Assembly (NCBI GenBank): GCA_015234525.1
Contig: JADGMX010000006.1
Location: 62,001-126,000, forward strand
Source of the DNA: Flavobacterium sp.
GTDB taxonomy: Bacteria; Bacteroidota; Bacteroidia; Flavobacteriales; Flavobacteriaceae
DNA length: 64,000 bases
Direction of reading: 5' to 3'
The notes under the pieces are model-generated. The model saw only the letters and a program-made list of their open reading frames with translations, did no database searches and was not told where the DNA came from. The position numbers and the translations under genes were made by a program. Below, piece after piece: positions 55,325-63,505 of the stretch (position 1 is its first letter; each line of letters begins with the position of its first letter).

Positions 55325-55398
55325 CCCGGATCGAAGCGGTATCCTTTTTGCGGCCGACAGGCAAAAAAAGATATAGCAAAGAGCCGGATCAAGCTCCT
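55319..55398 (+). ncRNA. Structured repeat copy 8 (Flavo-1-like)
   Basis: CCCTAGCCCGGATCGAAGCG at the 5' edge and GAGCCGGATCAAGCTCCT at the 3' edge, TATC/GATA inner helix and a short apex TTTTTGC/GCAAAAA. It is the shortest intact copy and lies between convergent genes. Confidence 0.7.
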
Positions 55399-55410
55399 GA
55401 AAAAAAAGAA

Positions 55411-55443
55411 AAACCCGCCTTACAAAATTGCAGACGGGCTTTT
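55411..55443. terminator. Hairpin in the flippase-uvrA gap
   Basis: AAACCCGCC..GGCGGGTT-like imperfect stem (CCCGCC with GACGGG) with flanking A/T runs. It can end transcription from either side. Confidence 0.55.
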
Positions 55444-55515
55444 CAAACCAAACAAACAAACCAAACCAAAAACCAACTTATGAAAGTCAATTTGACTTGA
55501 TTTTTTTGTTTCAAT
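55444..55515 (+). other. ACCAAAC-rich leader-like stretch with 6-codon ORF and terminator-like hairpin
   Basis: After the hairpin come six CAAAC/CAAACC repeats, then AACTTATGAAAGTC. The ATG opens a six-residue ORF (MKVNLT). The ORF contains the inverted repeat AAGTCAA/TTGACTT, followed by TGATTTTTTTG. This resembles the leaders of many flavobacterial genes, but no gene follows. No other feature was seen in the remaining gap to uvrA. Confidence 0.35.
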
Positions 55516-55599
55516 TCTTGTGCCAAATTCAGTTACAATCGGCTTTGAACGTGTAATTTATGATTTCAAAAAAGTTTTTGTAATCCGATTCACGTTAAC

Positions 55600-58386
55600 T
55601 TATAATTTGTCCTTCAAATATTTCCCAGTCACCGAATTTTTATTGGCTACAATTTCCTCAGGTGTTCCGATTGCCAAAATTTGACCGCCATTTTCGCCAC
55701 CTTCCGGACCGAGGTCGATAATGTGGTCGGCGCATTTGATCAGATCGAGATTGTGTTCGATGACAATTATCGAGTGACCCTTGTCGATCAACGCATCGAA
55801 CGACGCCAAAAGTTTGTTGATATCGTGAAAGTGAAGTCCGGTTGTTGGTTCGTCAAAAACAAAAAGCGCTTTGTCCTTAAGCGTACCTTTTACCAGGAAT
55901 GACGCGAGTTTAATACGTTGAGCCTCGCCACCGGAAAGCGTCGATGACGACTGTCCGAGTTGCACATATCCCAAACCGACATCTTGCAGAGGTTGTAATT
56001 TTTGCACCAGTTTGGTCTGATTTGCCTCGCTGAAAAATGCCAATGCCTGATCGATGGTCATCGTTAAGACATCGTCGATATTTTTGCCGTTGAACGTGAC
56101 ATCGAGAATCTCCTTTTTAAATCGCTTGCCGTTGCAAATATCACATTGAAGCTGAACATCGGCCATGAAAACCATTTCCACGTTGATAGTTCCTTCGCCC
56201 TTGCAATTTTCGCATCGACCACCTTCGACATTAAACGAAAAATGTTTGGGAAGATAGCCGCGGTTTTTGGCGAGTTTTTCCTTTGAAAAGAGATCCCGGA
56301 TGTCGTCGTATGCTTTGATGTATGTCACCGGATTTGATCGTGAACTTCGGCCGATCGGATTTTGATCGACATATTCGATGTGGCGGATTTTGTGATAATG
56401 ACCGCGCATTTCGGTGAATTGACCCGCTTTTTCGCCAACACCGTCGAGTTGTTTCTGCATTGCCGGAAATAGGATTTTCTTGACGAGTGTACTTTTACCG
56501 CTACCTGAAACTCCGGTGATCACGGTCAATGATTCGAGTGGAAAACGAACATCAACATTTTGCAGGTTGTTTTCGCGCGCGCCGAGAATTTCGATGTAAG
56601 CCGGACTTTTGCGACGAACACGCGGCGTTTTGATTTCGAGTTTTCCGTTAAGATATTTGGCGGTCAGAGAATCGGCTTTCAGTATTTCGTCAAAAGTTCC
56701 TTGTGCGACCAATTTTCCACCGAAAGTTCCCGCTTCAGGTCCGATGTCGATGATCATATCGGCAGCCTTCATGATGTCTTCGTCGTGCTCAACCACGATA
56801 ACCGTGTTTCCGAGGTCGCGAAGTGAAAGCAGAACCCGGATCAGCTTTTCGGTATCTTTTGGATGGAGTCCGATGCTTGGCTCATCGAGAATGTACATTG
56901 ACCCGACAAGGCTGCTTCCGAGTGATGTGGCAAGATTGATGCGCTGCGATTCGCCGCCTGAAAGCGTAGCCGAATTTCGGTTGAGTGTGAGATAATCCAG
57001 ACCAACTTCCGAAAGGAATGACAGTCTGTTGTTGATTTCAAGCAGTAATCGTTTGGCTACAACAGCGTCGTGAGTGGAAAGCTCCAGCCCGGCGAAGAAC
57101 TTTCGAAGTTTTACAATCTGAAGATCAACAAGGTCTGAAATAGTCTTGCCGCCAATTTTTATATTGTTTGCTTCCGGCCTTAATCGTTTGCCTTTGCAGA
57201 GATGACATTTTGTTTTACCGCGGTATCTTGAAAGCATGACTCGGTTTTGTATTTTGTAGTTTTTGGCTTCCAGTTCGGCGAAGAAGTCGTTCAGGCCCGT
57301 AAAATATTGATTTCCGGTCCAGATTAAATCTTTTTGTTCGTCAGAAAGTTCGAAATAAGGCTTGTGAATCGGAAAGTCAAATTTGTAGGCGTTGTTGACT
57401 AATAAGTCACGATAGGTTCCCATGCTTTCGCCGCGCCAAGGATAAATCGCGTTTTGGAAAACTGAAAGCGATGTATTTGGGACTACCAGTTCGGCATCGA
57501 TCCCGATAACATTTCCGAAACCGCCGCAAACCGGACAAGCGCCATATGGATTATTGAAGCTGAACAGGTGAACATTTGGTTCGAGAAAGGTGATGCCGTC
57601 GAGTTCAAAATTCCCGCTGTATGAAATTCGGTTGTTGGTTTCAACTTCCTGAAGATAACAGATGCCTTTTCCTTCGTAGAACGCGGCTTGAACTGCATCG
57701 GCCAATCGGTTATAGAATTCTTCTTCGTGTTTGACAACAACGCGATCGATAATCAGCAAAACATCTTTATTGTCGAGTGAATGGGCGTCGAGTTCATCAA
57801 GCCGAATGGTTTCGTTATCGACCAATATTCGGGCAAATCCTTGCTGGAGAAGAACTTTAAGCTTGTCCTCGAGCGCACGGCCTTCTTCGAGGTGAATAGG
57901 CGAGAGGAGAAGCCACCGGCTATCTTCGGGAAAAGATTCGACGTCTTTGATCACATCCGACACCGTATCTTTTTTAACCTCACGGCCTGAAACCGGAGAA
58001 AAGGTGCGGCCCACACGTGCATAAAGCAGTTTGAGATAATCGTATATTTCTGTTGAAGTTCCAACAGTCGATCGGGCGTTGGTTGTATTTACTTTTTGTT
58101 CGATGGCGATTGCCGGTGCGATGCCGCGGATATATTCAACTTTTGGTTTGTCCAAACGGCCTAAAAACTGGCGTGCATAGGACGACAAACTCTCAACATA
58201 TCTGCGTTGACCTTCGGCGTAAAGCGTATCGAACGCCAAACTCGATTTGCCCGAGCCTGACAATCCCGTTATAACGACGAATTTGTTACGCGGAATCGCA
58301 ACATCAATATTGCGAAGGTTATGTATTTGTGCACCTTTTATTATTATATGCTTTTTTGGCTCAAGGTTTGCGAGGTCGATATTCAT
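55600..58386 (-). CDS. uvrA: Excinuclease ABC subunit A
   Basis: A 928-residue UvrA, the damage-recognising ATPase of nucleotide excision repair. Two ABC modules: GLSGSGKSSLAFDTLYAEGQ and LSGGESQRINLATSLGSSLV; GVSGSGKSTLVKKILFPA and LSGGEAQRIKLASFLVKGTL. Zinc modules CPVCGGFGNVIG..CHLCKGKRLRPEA and CENCKGEG..CDICNGKRFK are intact. Length is normal. Promoter spacing matches uvrB. Confidence 0.98.
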   Translation of the reverse strand: MNIDLANLEPKKHIIIKGAQIHNLRNIDVAIPRNKFVVITGLSGSGKSSLAFDTLYAEGQRRYVESLSSYARQFLGRLDKPKVEYIRGIAPAIAIEQKVNTTNARSTVGTSTEIYDYLKLLYARVGRTFSPVSGREVKKDTVSDVIKDVESFPEDSRWLLLSPIHLEEGRALEDKLKVLLQQGFARILVDNETIRLDELDAHSLDNKDVLLIIDRVVVKHEEEFYNRLADAVQAAFYEGKGICYLQEVETNNRISYSGNFELDGITFLEPNVHLFSFNNPYGACPVCGGFGNVIGIDAELVVPNTSLSVFQNAIYPWRGESMGTYRDLLVNNAYKFDFPIHKPYFELSDEQKDLIWTGNQYFTGLNDFFAELEAKNYKIQNRVMLSRYRGKTKCHLCKGKRLRPEANNIKIGGKTISDLVDLQIVKLRKFFAGLELSTHDAVVAKRLLLEINNRLSFLSEVGLDYLTLNRNSATLSGGESQRINLATSLGSSLVGSMYILDEPSIGLHPKDTEKLIRVLLSLRDLGNTVIVVEHDEDIMKAADMIIDIGPEAGTFGGKLVAQGTFDEILKADSLTAKYLNGKLEIKTPRVRRKSPAYIEILGARENNLQNVDVRFPLESLTVITGVSGSGKSTLVKKILFPAMQKQLDGVGEKAGQFTEMRGHYHKIRHIEYVDQNPIGRSSRSNPVTYIKAYDDIRDLFSKEKLAKNRGYLPKHFSFNVEGGRCENCKGEGTINVEMVFMADVQLQCDICNGKRFKKEILDVTFNGKNIDDVLTMTIDQALAFFSEANQTKLVQKLQPLQDVGLGYVQLGQSSSTLSGGEAQRIKLASFLVKGTLKDKALFVFDEPTTGLHFHDINKLLASFDALIDKGHSIIVIEHNLDLIKCADHIIDLGPEGGENGGQILAIGTPEEIVANKNSVTGKYLKDKL

Positions 58387-58403
58387 TTAGAGAAGGTTTA
58401 CTG

Positions 58404-58411
58404 CAAAGATA
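58404..58411 (-). promoter_or_regulatory. -7 promoter element of uvrA
   Basis: TATCTTTG on the minus strand, 17 bases before the ATG. Confidence 0.55.
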
Positions 58412-58519
58412 ATCATTCACTTATTTTAAAAATTGCCGTTTAACAGTCAATTAGCGTACTGGAGGCGAATATCGTTTTTGGCATTTATTACTTTTTTAAT
58501 GTTAATCTTTTATTATAAT

Positions 58520-58551
58520 TTGCAATTGACCTAAATATTCATTTACATTTG
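58520..58551 (+). promoter_or_regulatory. Promoter of the ECF sigma factor gene
   Basis: TTG (58520-58522), 21 bases, TACATTTG (58544-58551). It leaves a leader of about 80 bases. The rest of the uvrA-sigma gap is AT-rich without other recognisable content. Confidence 0.5.
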
Positions 58552-58635
58552 GTCAATAAACACTTAAAAACATCTGCCTATTCAATAGCACTACTTTTTT
58601 TCTCGTATAACTCCAAGGATTAAAAAGGTATTACT

Positions 58636-59220
58636 ATGGCTAATGTTCAAACTCCCGATGCTTTACTGGTAAAGAGCTATGTTGCAGGTGATGAAAATGC
58701 TTTGGCGACATTGATCAGTAGACATCAATCGAAAATTTATGGTTTTATATATTCGAAAATTTCCGATCGGGACATTTCGGATGATATTTTTCAAGACACC
58801 TTTATTAAAGTCATCAAAACTTTAAAATCGAATTCCTATAACGAGGAAGGAAAGTTTCTTCCGTGGGTAATGCGCATTGCGCACAACCTGATTGTCGATC
58901 ATTTCCGTCGAAATAAGAAAATGCCGATGTATCGTGAAACTGAAGAATTCTCGATATTTTCAATTATGTCTGATAATGCGCCAAATATCGAAAGTCAAAT
59001 CATCACTTCACAAGTTGAAAGCGATTTGAAAAAATTGATCGAAGAACTCCCGACCGATCAGCGCGAAGTATTGGTGATGAGAATGTATCAGGATCTGAGT
59101 TTTAAAGAAATTTCGGAACTTACCGGTGTCAGTATCAATACGGCATTAGGCCGAATGAGATACGCCTTGATGAACCTTCGGAAAGTGATCGATAAACACA
59201 ATATAATTTTAACTAATTAA
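58636..59220 (+). CDS. ECF-type sigma-70 family sigma factor
   Basis: A 194-residue RNA polymerase sigma factor with regions 2 and 4. Region 2: LISRHQSKIYGFIYSKISDR, DDIFQDTFIKVIKTL and the FLPWVMRIAHNLIVDHFRR core. Region 4: LPTDQREVLVMRMYQDLSFK, EISELTGVSINTALGRMRYA. No anti-sigma gene is adjacent; a conserved-looking 47-residue ORF follows instead. The pair is seen in several flavobacteria to my recollection. Target genes unknown. Confidence 0.95.
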   Translation: MANVQTPDALLVKSYVAGDENALATLISRHQSKIYGFIYSKISDRDISDDIFQDTFIKVIKTLKSNSYNEEGKFLPWVMRIAHNLIVDHFRRNKKMPMYRETEEFSIFSIMSDNAPNIESQIITSQVESDLKKLIEELPTDQREVLVMRMYQDLSFKEISELTGVSINTALGRMRYALMNLRKVIDKHNIILTN

Positions 59221-59267
59221 ACAATAAGGAGCGGTTTGATTGCGTTGTATTGTAAATCAATATCAAT

Positions 59268-59411
59268 ATGGCAAAAATCTACTTTAAGCATTCAAAACCC
59301 TCCAAGAAAATGTCGCCTAAAAAAGAAACGATCAACTTTTTGCTCAGCTATTCAAAAGCGCTTCAGGTATTTAAGTCAAGGTCGTTGACATTTGAGTGTG
59401 TTGCGAATTAA
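59268..59411 (+). CDS. Small basic protein (47 residues) downstream of the sigma factor
   Basis: ATG to TAA, 47 residues, between the sigma factor gene (47 bases upstream) and a strong terminator. It starts MAKIYFKHSKPSKKMSPKKE and continues with the helix TINFLLSYSKALQVFKSRSL. It is basic and lacks signal or membrane features. Its position before the terminator and family resemblance to a flavobacterial small ORF after this sigma gene support it as real; function unknown. Confidence 0.6.
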   Translation: MAKIYFKHSKPSKKMSPKKETINFLLSYSKALQVFKSRSLTFECVAN

Positions 59412-59417
59412 ATCAAA

Positions 59418-59440
59418 TCCCGGTAGTTATCCTATCGGGG
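59418..59440 (+). terminator. Terminator of the sigma factor operon
   Basis: CCCGGTAG pairs with CTATCGGG (one wobble) around a 5-base loop, followed by eight T. Confidence 0.88.
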
Positions 59441-59446
59441 TTTTTT

Positions 59447-60079
59447 TTATCTGAATTCTTTCCGACCAATCGCGCTGGTGATGATGTCGTTCTTCGGATC
59501 CCGACCTCGGGCAGGCGAATATTGTCTTGCATACCAAATAATCTGAAGATGTAACAGATTCCACTTCTCACGCGGAAAAATCTTTTTTGCGTCGGCTTCA
59601 GTTTGCTTGACACTTTTTCCCGAGGATAGATTCCAACGATACAGCATCCGGTGAATATGAGTATCAACCGGGAACGCCGGAACGCCAAAAGCTTGCGACA
59701 TCACAACGCTTGCCGTTTTATGACCAACCGCCGGCAGCGATTCCAACGCTTCAAAACTTTGCGGAACCTGTCCGTCGTATTTCTCGATTAAAATCTGCGA
59801 CAGTCCGTAAATTCCCTTCGATTTCATCGGAGAAAGTCCGCAAGGCCGAATAATATCCTGAATTTCTTCAATCGATAATTTCACCATATCATACGGATTA
59901 TCAGCTTTCGCAAATAAAAGCGGCGTAATTTGATTCACCCGGATATCCGTACACTGCGCCGAAAGCAGAACCGCGATCAACAACGTGTACGGATCCGAAT
60001 GATCAAGCGGAATCGGTACTTCGGGATACAATCGGTCTAACGTCTCCATGATAAAAGCGGCGCGTTCTTTCTTGGTCAT
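59447..60079 (-). CDS. nth: Endonuclease III-like glycosylase lacking the iron-sulfur cluster
   Basis: A 210-residue HhH-GPD DNA glycosylase/AP lyase for oxidised pyrimidines. The helix-hairpin-helix LESLPAVGHKTASVVMSQAF keeps the catalytic Lys, and FPVDTHIHRMLYRWNL keeps the catalytic Asp. The C-terminal C-x6-C-x2-C-x5-C cluster ligands of E. coli Nth are absent: the end reads YARQYSPARGRDPKNDIITS with no Cys. Divergent from bcp. Confidence 0.93.
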   Translation of the reverse strand: MTKKERAAFIMETLDRLYPEVPIPLDHSDPYTLLIAVLLSAQCTDIRVNQITPLLFAKADNPYDMVKLSIEEIQDIIRPCGLSPMKSKGIYGLSQILIEKYDGQVPQSFEALESLPAVGHKTASVVMSQAFGVPAFPVDTHIHRMLYRWNLSSGKSVKQTEADAKKIFPREKWNLLHLQIIWYARQYSPARGRDPKNDIITSAIGRKEFR

Positions 60080-60101
60080 TTTTTACTAAATTTACGTTTC
60101 A

Positions 60102-60109
60102 CAAAGATA
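60102..60109 (-). promoter_or_regulatory. -7 promoter element of nth
   Basis: TATCTTTG on the minus strand, 22 bases before the ATG. It lies directly before the bcp ATG, so bcp's own promoter must overlap or lie in nth's 5' end. Confidence 0.5.
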
Positions 60110-60111
60110 CT

Positions 60112-60570
60112 ATGGATACATTACAAAAAGGCGATAAGGCTCCCGCGTTTTTAGCGGTCGATCAAGACGGAAACACGCACAAATTATCGGATTATGCCGG
60201 TAAAAAGTTGGTTGTTTTCTTTTATCCAAAAGCCAGCACTCCGGGTTGTACCGCCGAAGCATGCGATTTGCGGGATAATTTTGAGCGGTTTAAATCAGAG
60301 AATTACGCACTTTTAGGTGTTAGCGCCGATAGTCAGAAAGCGCAGTCAAAATTTCGCGAAAGGCACTCGCTTCCGTTTCCGCTTCTTGCCGATGAAGACC
60401 GATCTGTCATCAATGCGTTCGGTGTTTGGGGACCTAAAAAGTTTATGGGGCGTGTTTTTGACGGCATCCATCGCACCACGTTCATTATCGACGAAAATGG
60501 CATTATCGAAGAAGTAATTTCAGATGTGAAAACAAAAGCTCACGCAGCTCAAATCCTGAAAAGCAATTAG
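60112..60570 (+). CDS. bcp: Thioredoxin-dependent peroxiredoxin (Bcp/PrxQ)
   Basis: A 152-residue peroxiredoxin that reduces hydroperoxides. Peroxidatic Cys in YPKASTPGCTAEACDLRDNF, with the resolving Cys five residues on (the usual PrxQ spacing). GVWGPKKFMGRVFDGIHRTT is the conserved C-terminal block. Its neighbour, divergent nth, repairs oxidised bases, so both respond to oxidation, but no shared regulator site was recognised. Confidence 0.97.
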   Translation: MDTLQKGDKAPAFLAVDQDGNTHKLSDYAGKKLVVFFYPKASTPGCTAEACDLRDNFERFKSENYALLGVSADSQKAQSKFRERHSLPFPLLADEDRSVINAFGVWGPKKFMGRVFDGIHRTTFIIDENGIIEEVISDVKTKAHAAQILKSN

Positions 60571-60596
60571 TTTCCAAGGCTAACGAGAAAGATTAT

Positions 60597-60670
60597 GGCG
60601 TGACCACAAGGGTCGGGTCTTCGGCTATATCTCCCGCGCACGGGAGGATGCCGCCTCAACCCCTCACGCC
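60597..60670 (-). ncRNA. Structured repeat copy 9, divergent
   Basis: In its own (minus) sense the core GCGGCATCC, short stem TCCCG/CGGGA, GATATAGC is kept. The outer helix is replaced by GGCGTGA/TCACGCC and AGGGT/ACCCT, the apex by a 5-base GC stem. Canonical edges TAGCCC and GCTCCT are lost. Between convergent bcp and the orphan gene; may serve as terminator. Confidence 0.5.
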
Positions 60671-60685
60671 TTCGTAGTTGAATGT

Positions 60686-62149
60686 TTATTGCCTGTTTTC
60701 CTCCAACACTTTTGCCGGATCATATCCAAACAGCCGGTCTTTCTTGATCAAATCTGCGATTCCCTTTGGAAGCATTCCTTCCCAACCGGGTTTTCCTTTG
60801 CTGATCATTTTTAAAACTTCCCTCGAGAAAACCTCAAGTGTTGAAGGATCAAAAACATCAATATCGATCACTTTTCCGTTGAATTTAAAGAATTTGTAAA
60901 GTTCTTTCATTCTCGGGTGGACTTTAAGATTCTCGGAGTTGATCACTTGTCCGTCTTCATCAAGCATCGGATAAAGGAATACTTTCAAATCGCGATAAAA
61001 CAGTTTTCCAAAAGCTTCGAGGATTCCACCACTTAAGTGTCTGTAATATTTTTCATCGAAAATATCGACCAGGTTGTTAACGCCCATCGCCAATCCCATT
61101 CTGGCTTTGGTATAATTTGAGAAGTACTCAACCACTTTATAATACTCCTGAAAGTTTGAAATCATTACGGTTTGACCAAGCGAACAAAGAAGTTCCGCCC
61201 GATCCATGAAATCGCGCTCATCGATCTCACCGTCCGACCGGAGGTTTGACAACGTAATTTCAAAAATTACCAATGTCTTCGATTCGTCAACTTTGCTTTC
61301 TTCCAAAAACATCTTTAACGATTTCTCATACATATCCATATTGACCTTGGTCACCGGCCTGAAGCTGCCACGAAGTGCAAGAATATTCTTTTTGTAGAGA
61401 ATCGACGCAGGCAAGATGTTGTTTCCATCCGGATTGAACATCACTGCATCGGTCATTCCATTTTTAACCAATTGCAAACTCATCAATCGGTTGTCGACGT
61501 TTTCAAATCGGGGTCCCGAAAAATTGATGGTGTCAACTTCCAACTGATCTTTATCGAGATGATCGTATAGATATCGAAGTAATTTCTTCGGATCGGTATA
61601 TTTGTAGTAAGCGCCATAAATAAGGTTTACGCCAAGAATCCCGAGTGTTTCCTGCTGAAGTTTGGCATCGGTTTCCTTAAATCTGATGTGCAGGATAATC
61701 TCGTTGTAATCCTCGTCGGGTTCAAGTTGATAGCGAATTCCAACCCAACCGTGACCTTTGAATTGCTTGGCAAAATCGATGGTCGCCACGGTATTGGCAT
61801 AACTGAAAAACAACTTATTCGGATGTTTGTCACGTCTCAAACGTTGTTCGATCAGTGCAACTTCATGTCCGAGCATTTTTTTAAGTCGACTTTCGGTAAC
61901 ATATCGTCCGTCGCTTTCTACGCCATAGATCGCATCGCTAAAATCCTTATCGTAAGCCGACATCGCTTTTGCAATGGTACCCGACGAACCACCTGAGCGA
62001 AAGAAATGACGAACAGTTTCTTGACCGGCACCAATTTCTGCAAATGTTCCGTAGATGTGTTCGTTTAAATTGATGCGAAGTGCCTTATCTTTAATAGACG
62101 GAATCTGCTCAATTATCTTGTCGCCTTTTAATTTAATTTCGGTGTCCAT
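60686..62149 (-). CDS. Large conserved cytoplasmic protein of unknown function
   Basis: A 487-residue soluble protein, start MDTEIKLKGDKIIEQIPSIK. I recall close relatives in many flavobacteria, sometimes labelled nicotinate-nucleotide adenylyltransferase or TonB receptor. Neither fits: there is no H-x-G-H nucleotidyltransferase motif, signal peptide or barrel. Well-ordered segments: GTFAEIGAGQETVRHFFRSG, SGTIAKAMSAYDKDFSDAIY, YANTVATIDFAKQFKGHGWV, LGVNLIYGAYYKYTDPKKLL. The Gly/Glu-rich start suggests a nucleotide-type enzyme. Eight upstream codons overlap the promoter. Confidence 0.8.
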   Translation of the reverse strand: MDTEIKLKGDKIIEQIPSIKDKALRINLNEHIYGTFAEIGAGQETVRHFFRSGGSSGTIAKAMSAYDKDFSDAIYGVESDGRYVTESRLKKMLGHEVALIEQRLRRDKHPNKLFFSYANTVATIDFAKQFKGHGWVGIRYQLEPDEDYNEIILHIRFKETDAKLQQETLGILGVNLIYGAYYKYTDPKKLLRYLYDHLDKDQLEVDTINFSGPRFENVDNRLMSLQLVKNGMTDAVMFNPDGNNILPASILYKKNILALRGSFRPVTKVNMDMYEKSLKMFLEESKVDESKTLVIFEITLSNLRSDGEIDERDFMDRAELLCSLGQTVMISNFQEYYKVVEYFSNYTKARMGLAMGVNNLVDIFDEKYYRHLSGGILEAFGKLFYRDLKVFLYPMLDEDGQVINSENLKVHPRMKELYKFFKFNGKVIDIDVFDPSTLEVFSREVLKMISKGKPGWEGMLPKGIADLIKKDRLFGYDPAKVLEENRQ

Positions 62150-62170
62150 TTCTATGACTTTCTTTAGCGA

Positions 62171-62178
62171 CAAAGTTA
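62171..62178 (-). promoter_or_regulatory. -7 promoter element of the 487-residue orphan gene
   Basis: TAACTTTG on the minus strand, 21 bases before the ATG. Confidence 0.5.
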
Positions 62179-62210
62179 AGAAATTAGCACCGTTTGGCGA
62201 GATATAATCC

Positions 62211-62218
62211 TATTTTTG
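62211..62218 (+). promoter_or_regulatory. -7 promoter element of the MBL hydrolase gene
   Basis: TATTTTTG, 18 bases before the TTG start; divergent from the element at 62171. Confidence 0.55.
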
Positions 62219-62236
62219 TAGATAAATTATTACCAA

Positions 62237-63001
62237 TTGAAAGTACATTTTCTAGGCACAGGAACATCTCAGGGAATTCCCGTAATCGGGAGTAATCACC
62301 CTGTTTGCTTGAGTAGTGATCCTAAAGACAAGCGACTTAGGGTTTCAGTTTGGATCTATGATGAAGATTTTTCGATTGTAATTGACTGCGGCCCCGATTT
62401 CAGACAGCAGATGCTTTCATCAGGATGTACACATATCGACGCCATTCTTTTTACTCACGAACACGCTGATCATACCGCCGGGCTCGATGATATCAGGCCG
62501 TTTAATTTCCGTCAGGGCGATATGCCAATCTTTGCACATCCGCGCGTAATCAATGCGCTAAAGTCGCGTTTCGACTATATTTTTGCGACTGAAAACCGCT
62601 ATCCGGGCGCACCCGGTGTAATTGTCAATCAAGTGGTCAGTCAGCAGCCGTTTCAGGTCCGTCATCAATCGGTTATTCCCGTCGATGTTCTTCACGGCGA
62701 TCTCGAAATTTATGGCTATCGTATCGGTAATGTAGCATATCTGACCGATGTGAAAACCATTGCCGAAAGCGAAATCCATAAACTTAAAGGCTTAAAAGTG
62801 CTAATTGTCAATGCCTTGCGCGAAGAACCACATTTGACGCATTTTAACTTAACCGAAGCTCTCGATTTTATAAATTTGGTGGCGCCTGAAAAGGCGTATT
62901 TAACGCACATCAGTCACAACATGGGTTTCCATGAAGAAGTGCAAAAAAGATTGCCGGAAAATGTATTTCTGGCCTATGACAACCTCGAAATAACTATTTA
63001 A
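62237..63001 (+). CDS. MBL-fold metallo-hydrolase (PhnP-like phosphodiesterase)
   Basis: A 254-residue metallo-beta-lactamase-fold enzyme that starts at a TTG; the family's conserved KVHFLGTGTSQGIPVIG begins right after it. Metal ligands: FTHEHADHTAGLDDIRPFN (H-x-H-x-D-H), a later His in VDVLHGDLE, and Asp/His in YLTDVKTI and YLTHISHNMG. It resembles PhnP cyclic ribose phosphodiesterases; substrate unknown. The next gene starts 3 bases after the stop. Confidence 0.9.
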   Translation: MKVHFLGTGTSQGIPVIGSNHPVCLSSDPKDKRLRVSVWIYDEDFSIVIDCGPDFRQQMLSSGCTHIDAILFTHEHADHTAGLDDIRPFNFRQGDMPIFAHPRVINALKSRFDYIFATENRYPGAPGVIVNQVVSQQPFQVRHQSVIPVDVLHGDLEIYGYRIGNVAYLTDVKTIAESEIHKLKGLKVLIVNALREEPHLTHFNLTEALDFINLVAPEKAYLTHISHNMGFHEEVQKRLPENVFLAYDNLEITI

Positions 63002-63004
63002 GCT

Positions 63005-63505
63005 ATGAAAAAAGCATTCATGTATCTGTTTATCCTGTCGGTTTTACTCAATGTATTTATTTACATGTGGTTCTCAAAACAAGTTGAATTCGACGCTCAG
63101 CGGTATGAATTGTTGAATAAAAGATATTCGGACACGTTGGTTGGTATCCGTGAACAAATGGGTGATGCCAATTATTTCTCATTGGAGAACAACCAAAATT
63201 CACAAGAATATTTCGAAAATGGCGGCGGCGAATCCTTTATTGCATTCGAAAAGTTGATTCCGCATGTTAAAGAACAACTGATCAGTCACAACGATAACCC
63301 GAGCGGAAATCCATATACCGGTCAGGATCGCATCACTGAAAATAAGTTTATTATCAACAAGGTGAAAGTACTCAACCACCGCTGGATCATTGCCGATTAC
63401 AGCGATGGAAATTATTGGGGCGAAGTGATTCTGAAATATTTTGTCAATAAAGACGAGTCGATTTCATTTGAAGTCGTTGAATCGCTCTTGCATCAGAAAT
63501 ACTAA
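63005..63505 (+). CDS. Membrane-anchored protein, unknown
   Basis: A 166-residue protein with a single N-terminal membrane segment (MYLFILSVLLNVFIYMWFS) and a soluble extracytoplasmic part containing YELLNKRYSDTLVGIREQM and ITENKFIINKVKVLNHRWII. The family is not recognised. It follows the MBL gene by 3 bases in an operon. Its end overlaps the convergent esterase gene by 4 bases. Confidence 0.72.
   Translation: MKKAFMYLFILSVLLNVFIYMWFSKQVEFDAQRYELLNKRYSDTLVGIREQMGDANYFSLENNQNSQEYFENGGGESFIAFEKLIPHVKEQLISHNDNPSGNPYTGQDRITENKFIINKVKVLNHRWIIADYSDGNYWGEVILKYFVNKDESISFEVVESLLHQKY

Noticed and set aside
60686..62149. Nicotinate-nucleotide adenylyltransferase or TonB receptor
   Set aside because: No HxGH or ISSTxxR motif and no signal peptide or beta-barrel; kept as unknown.
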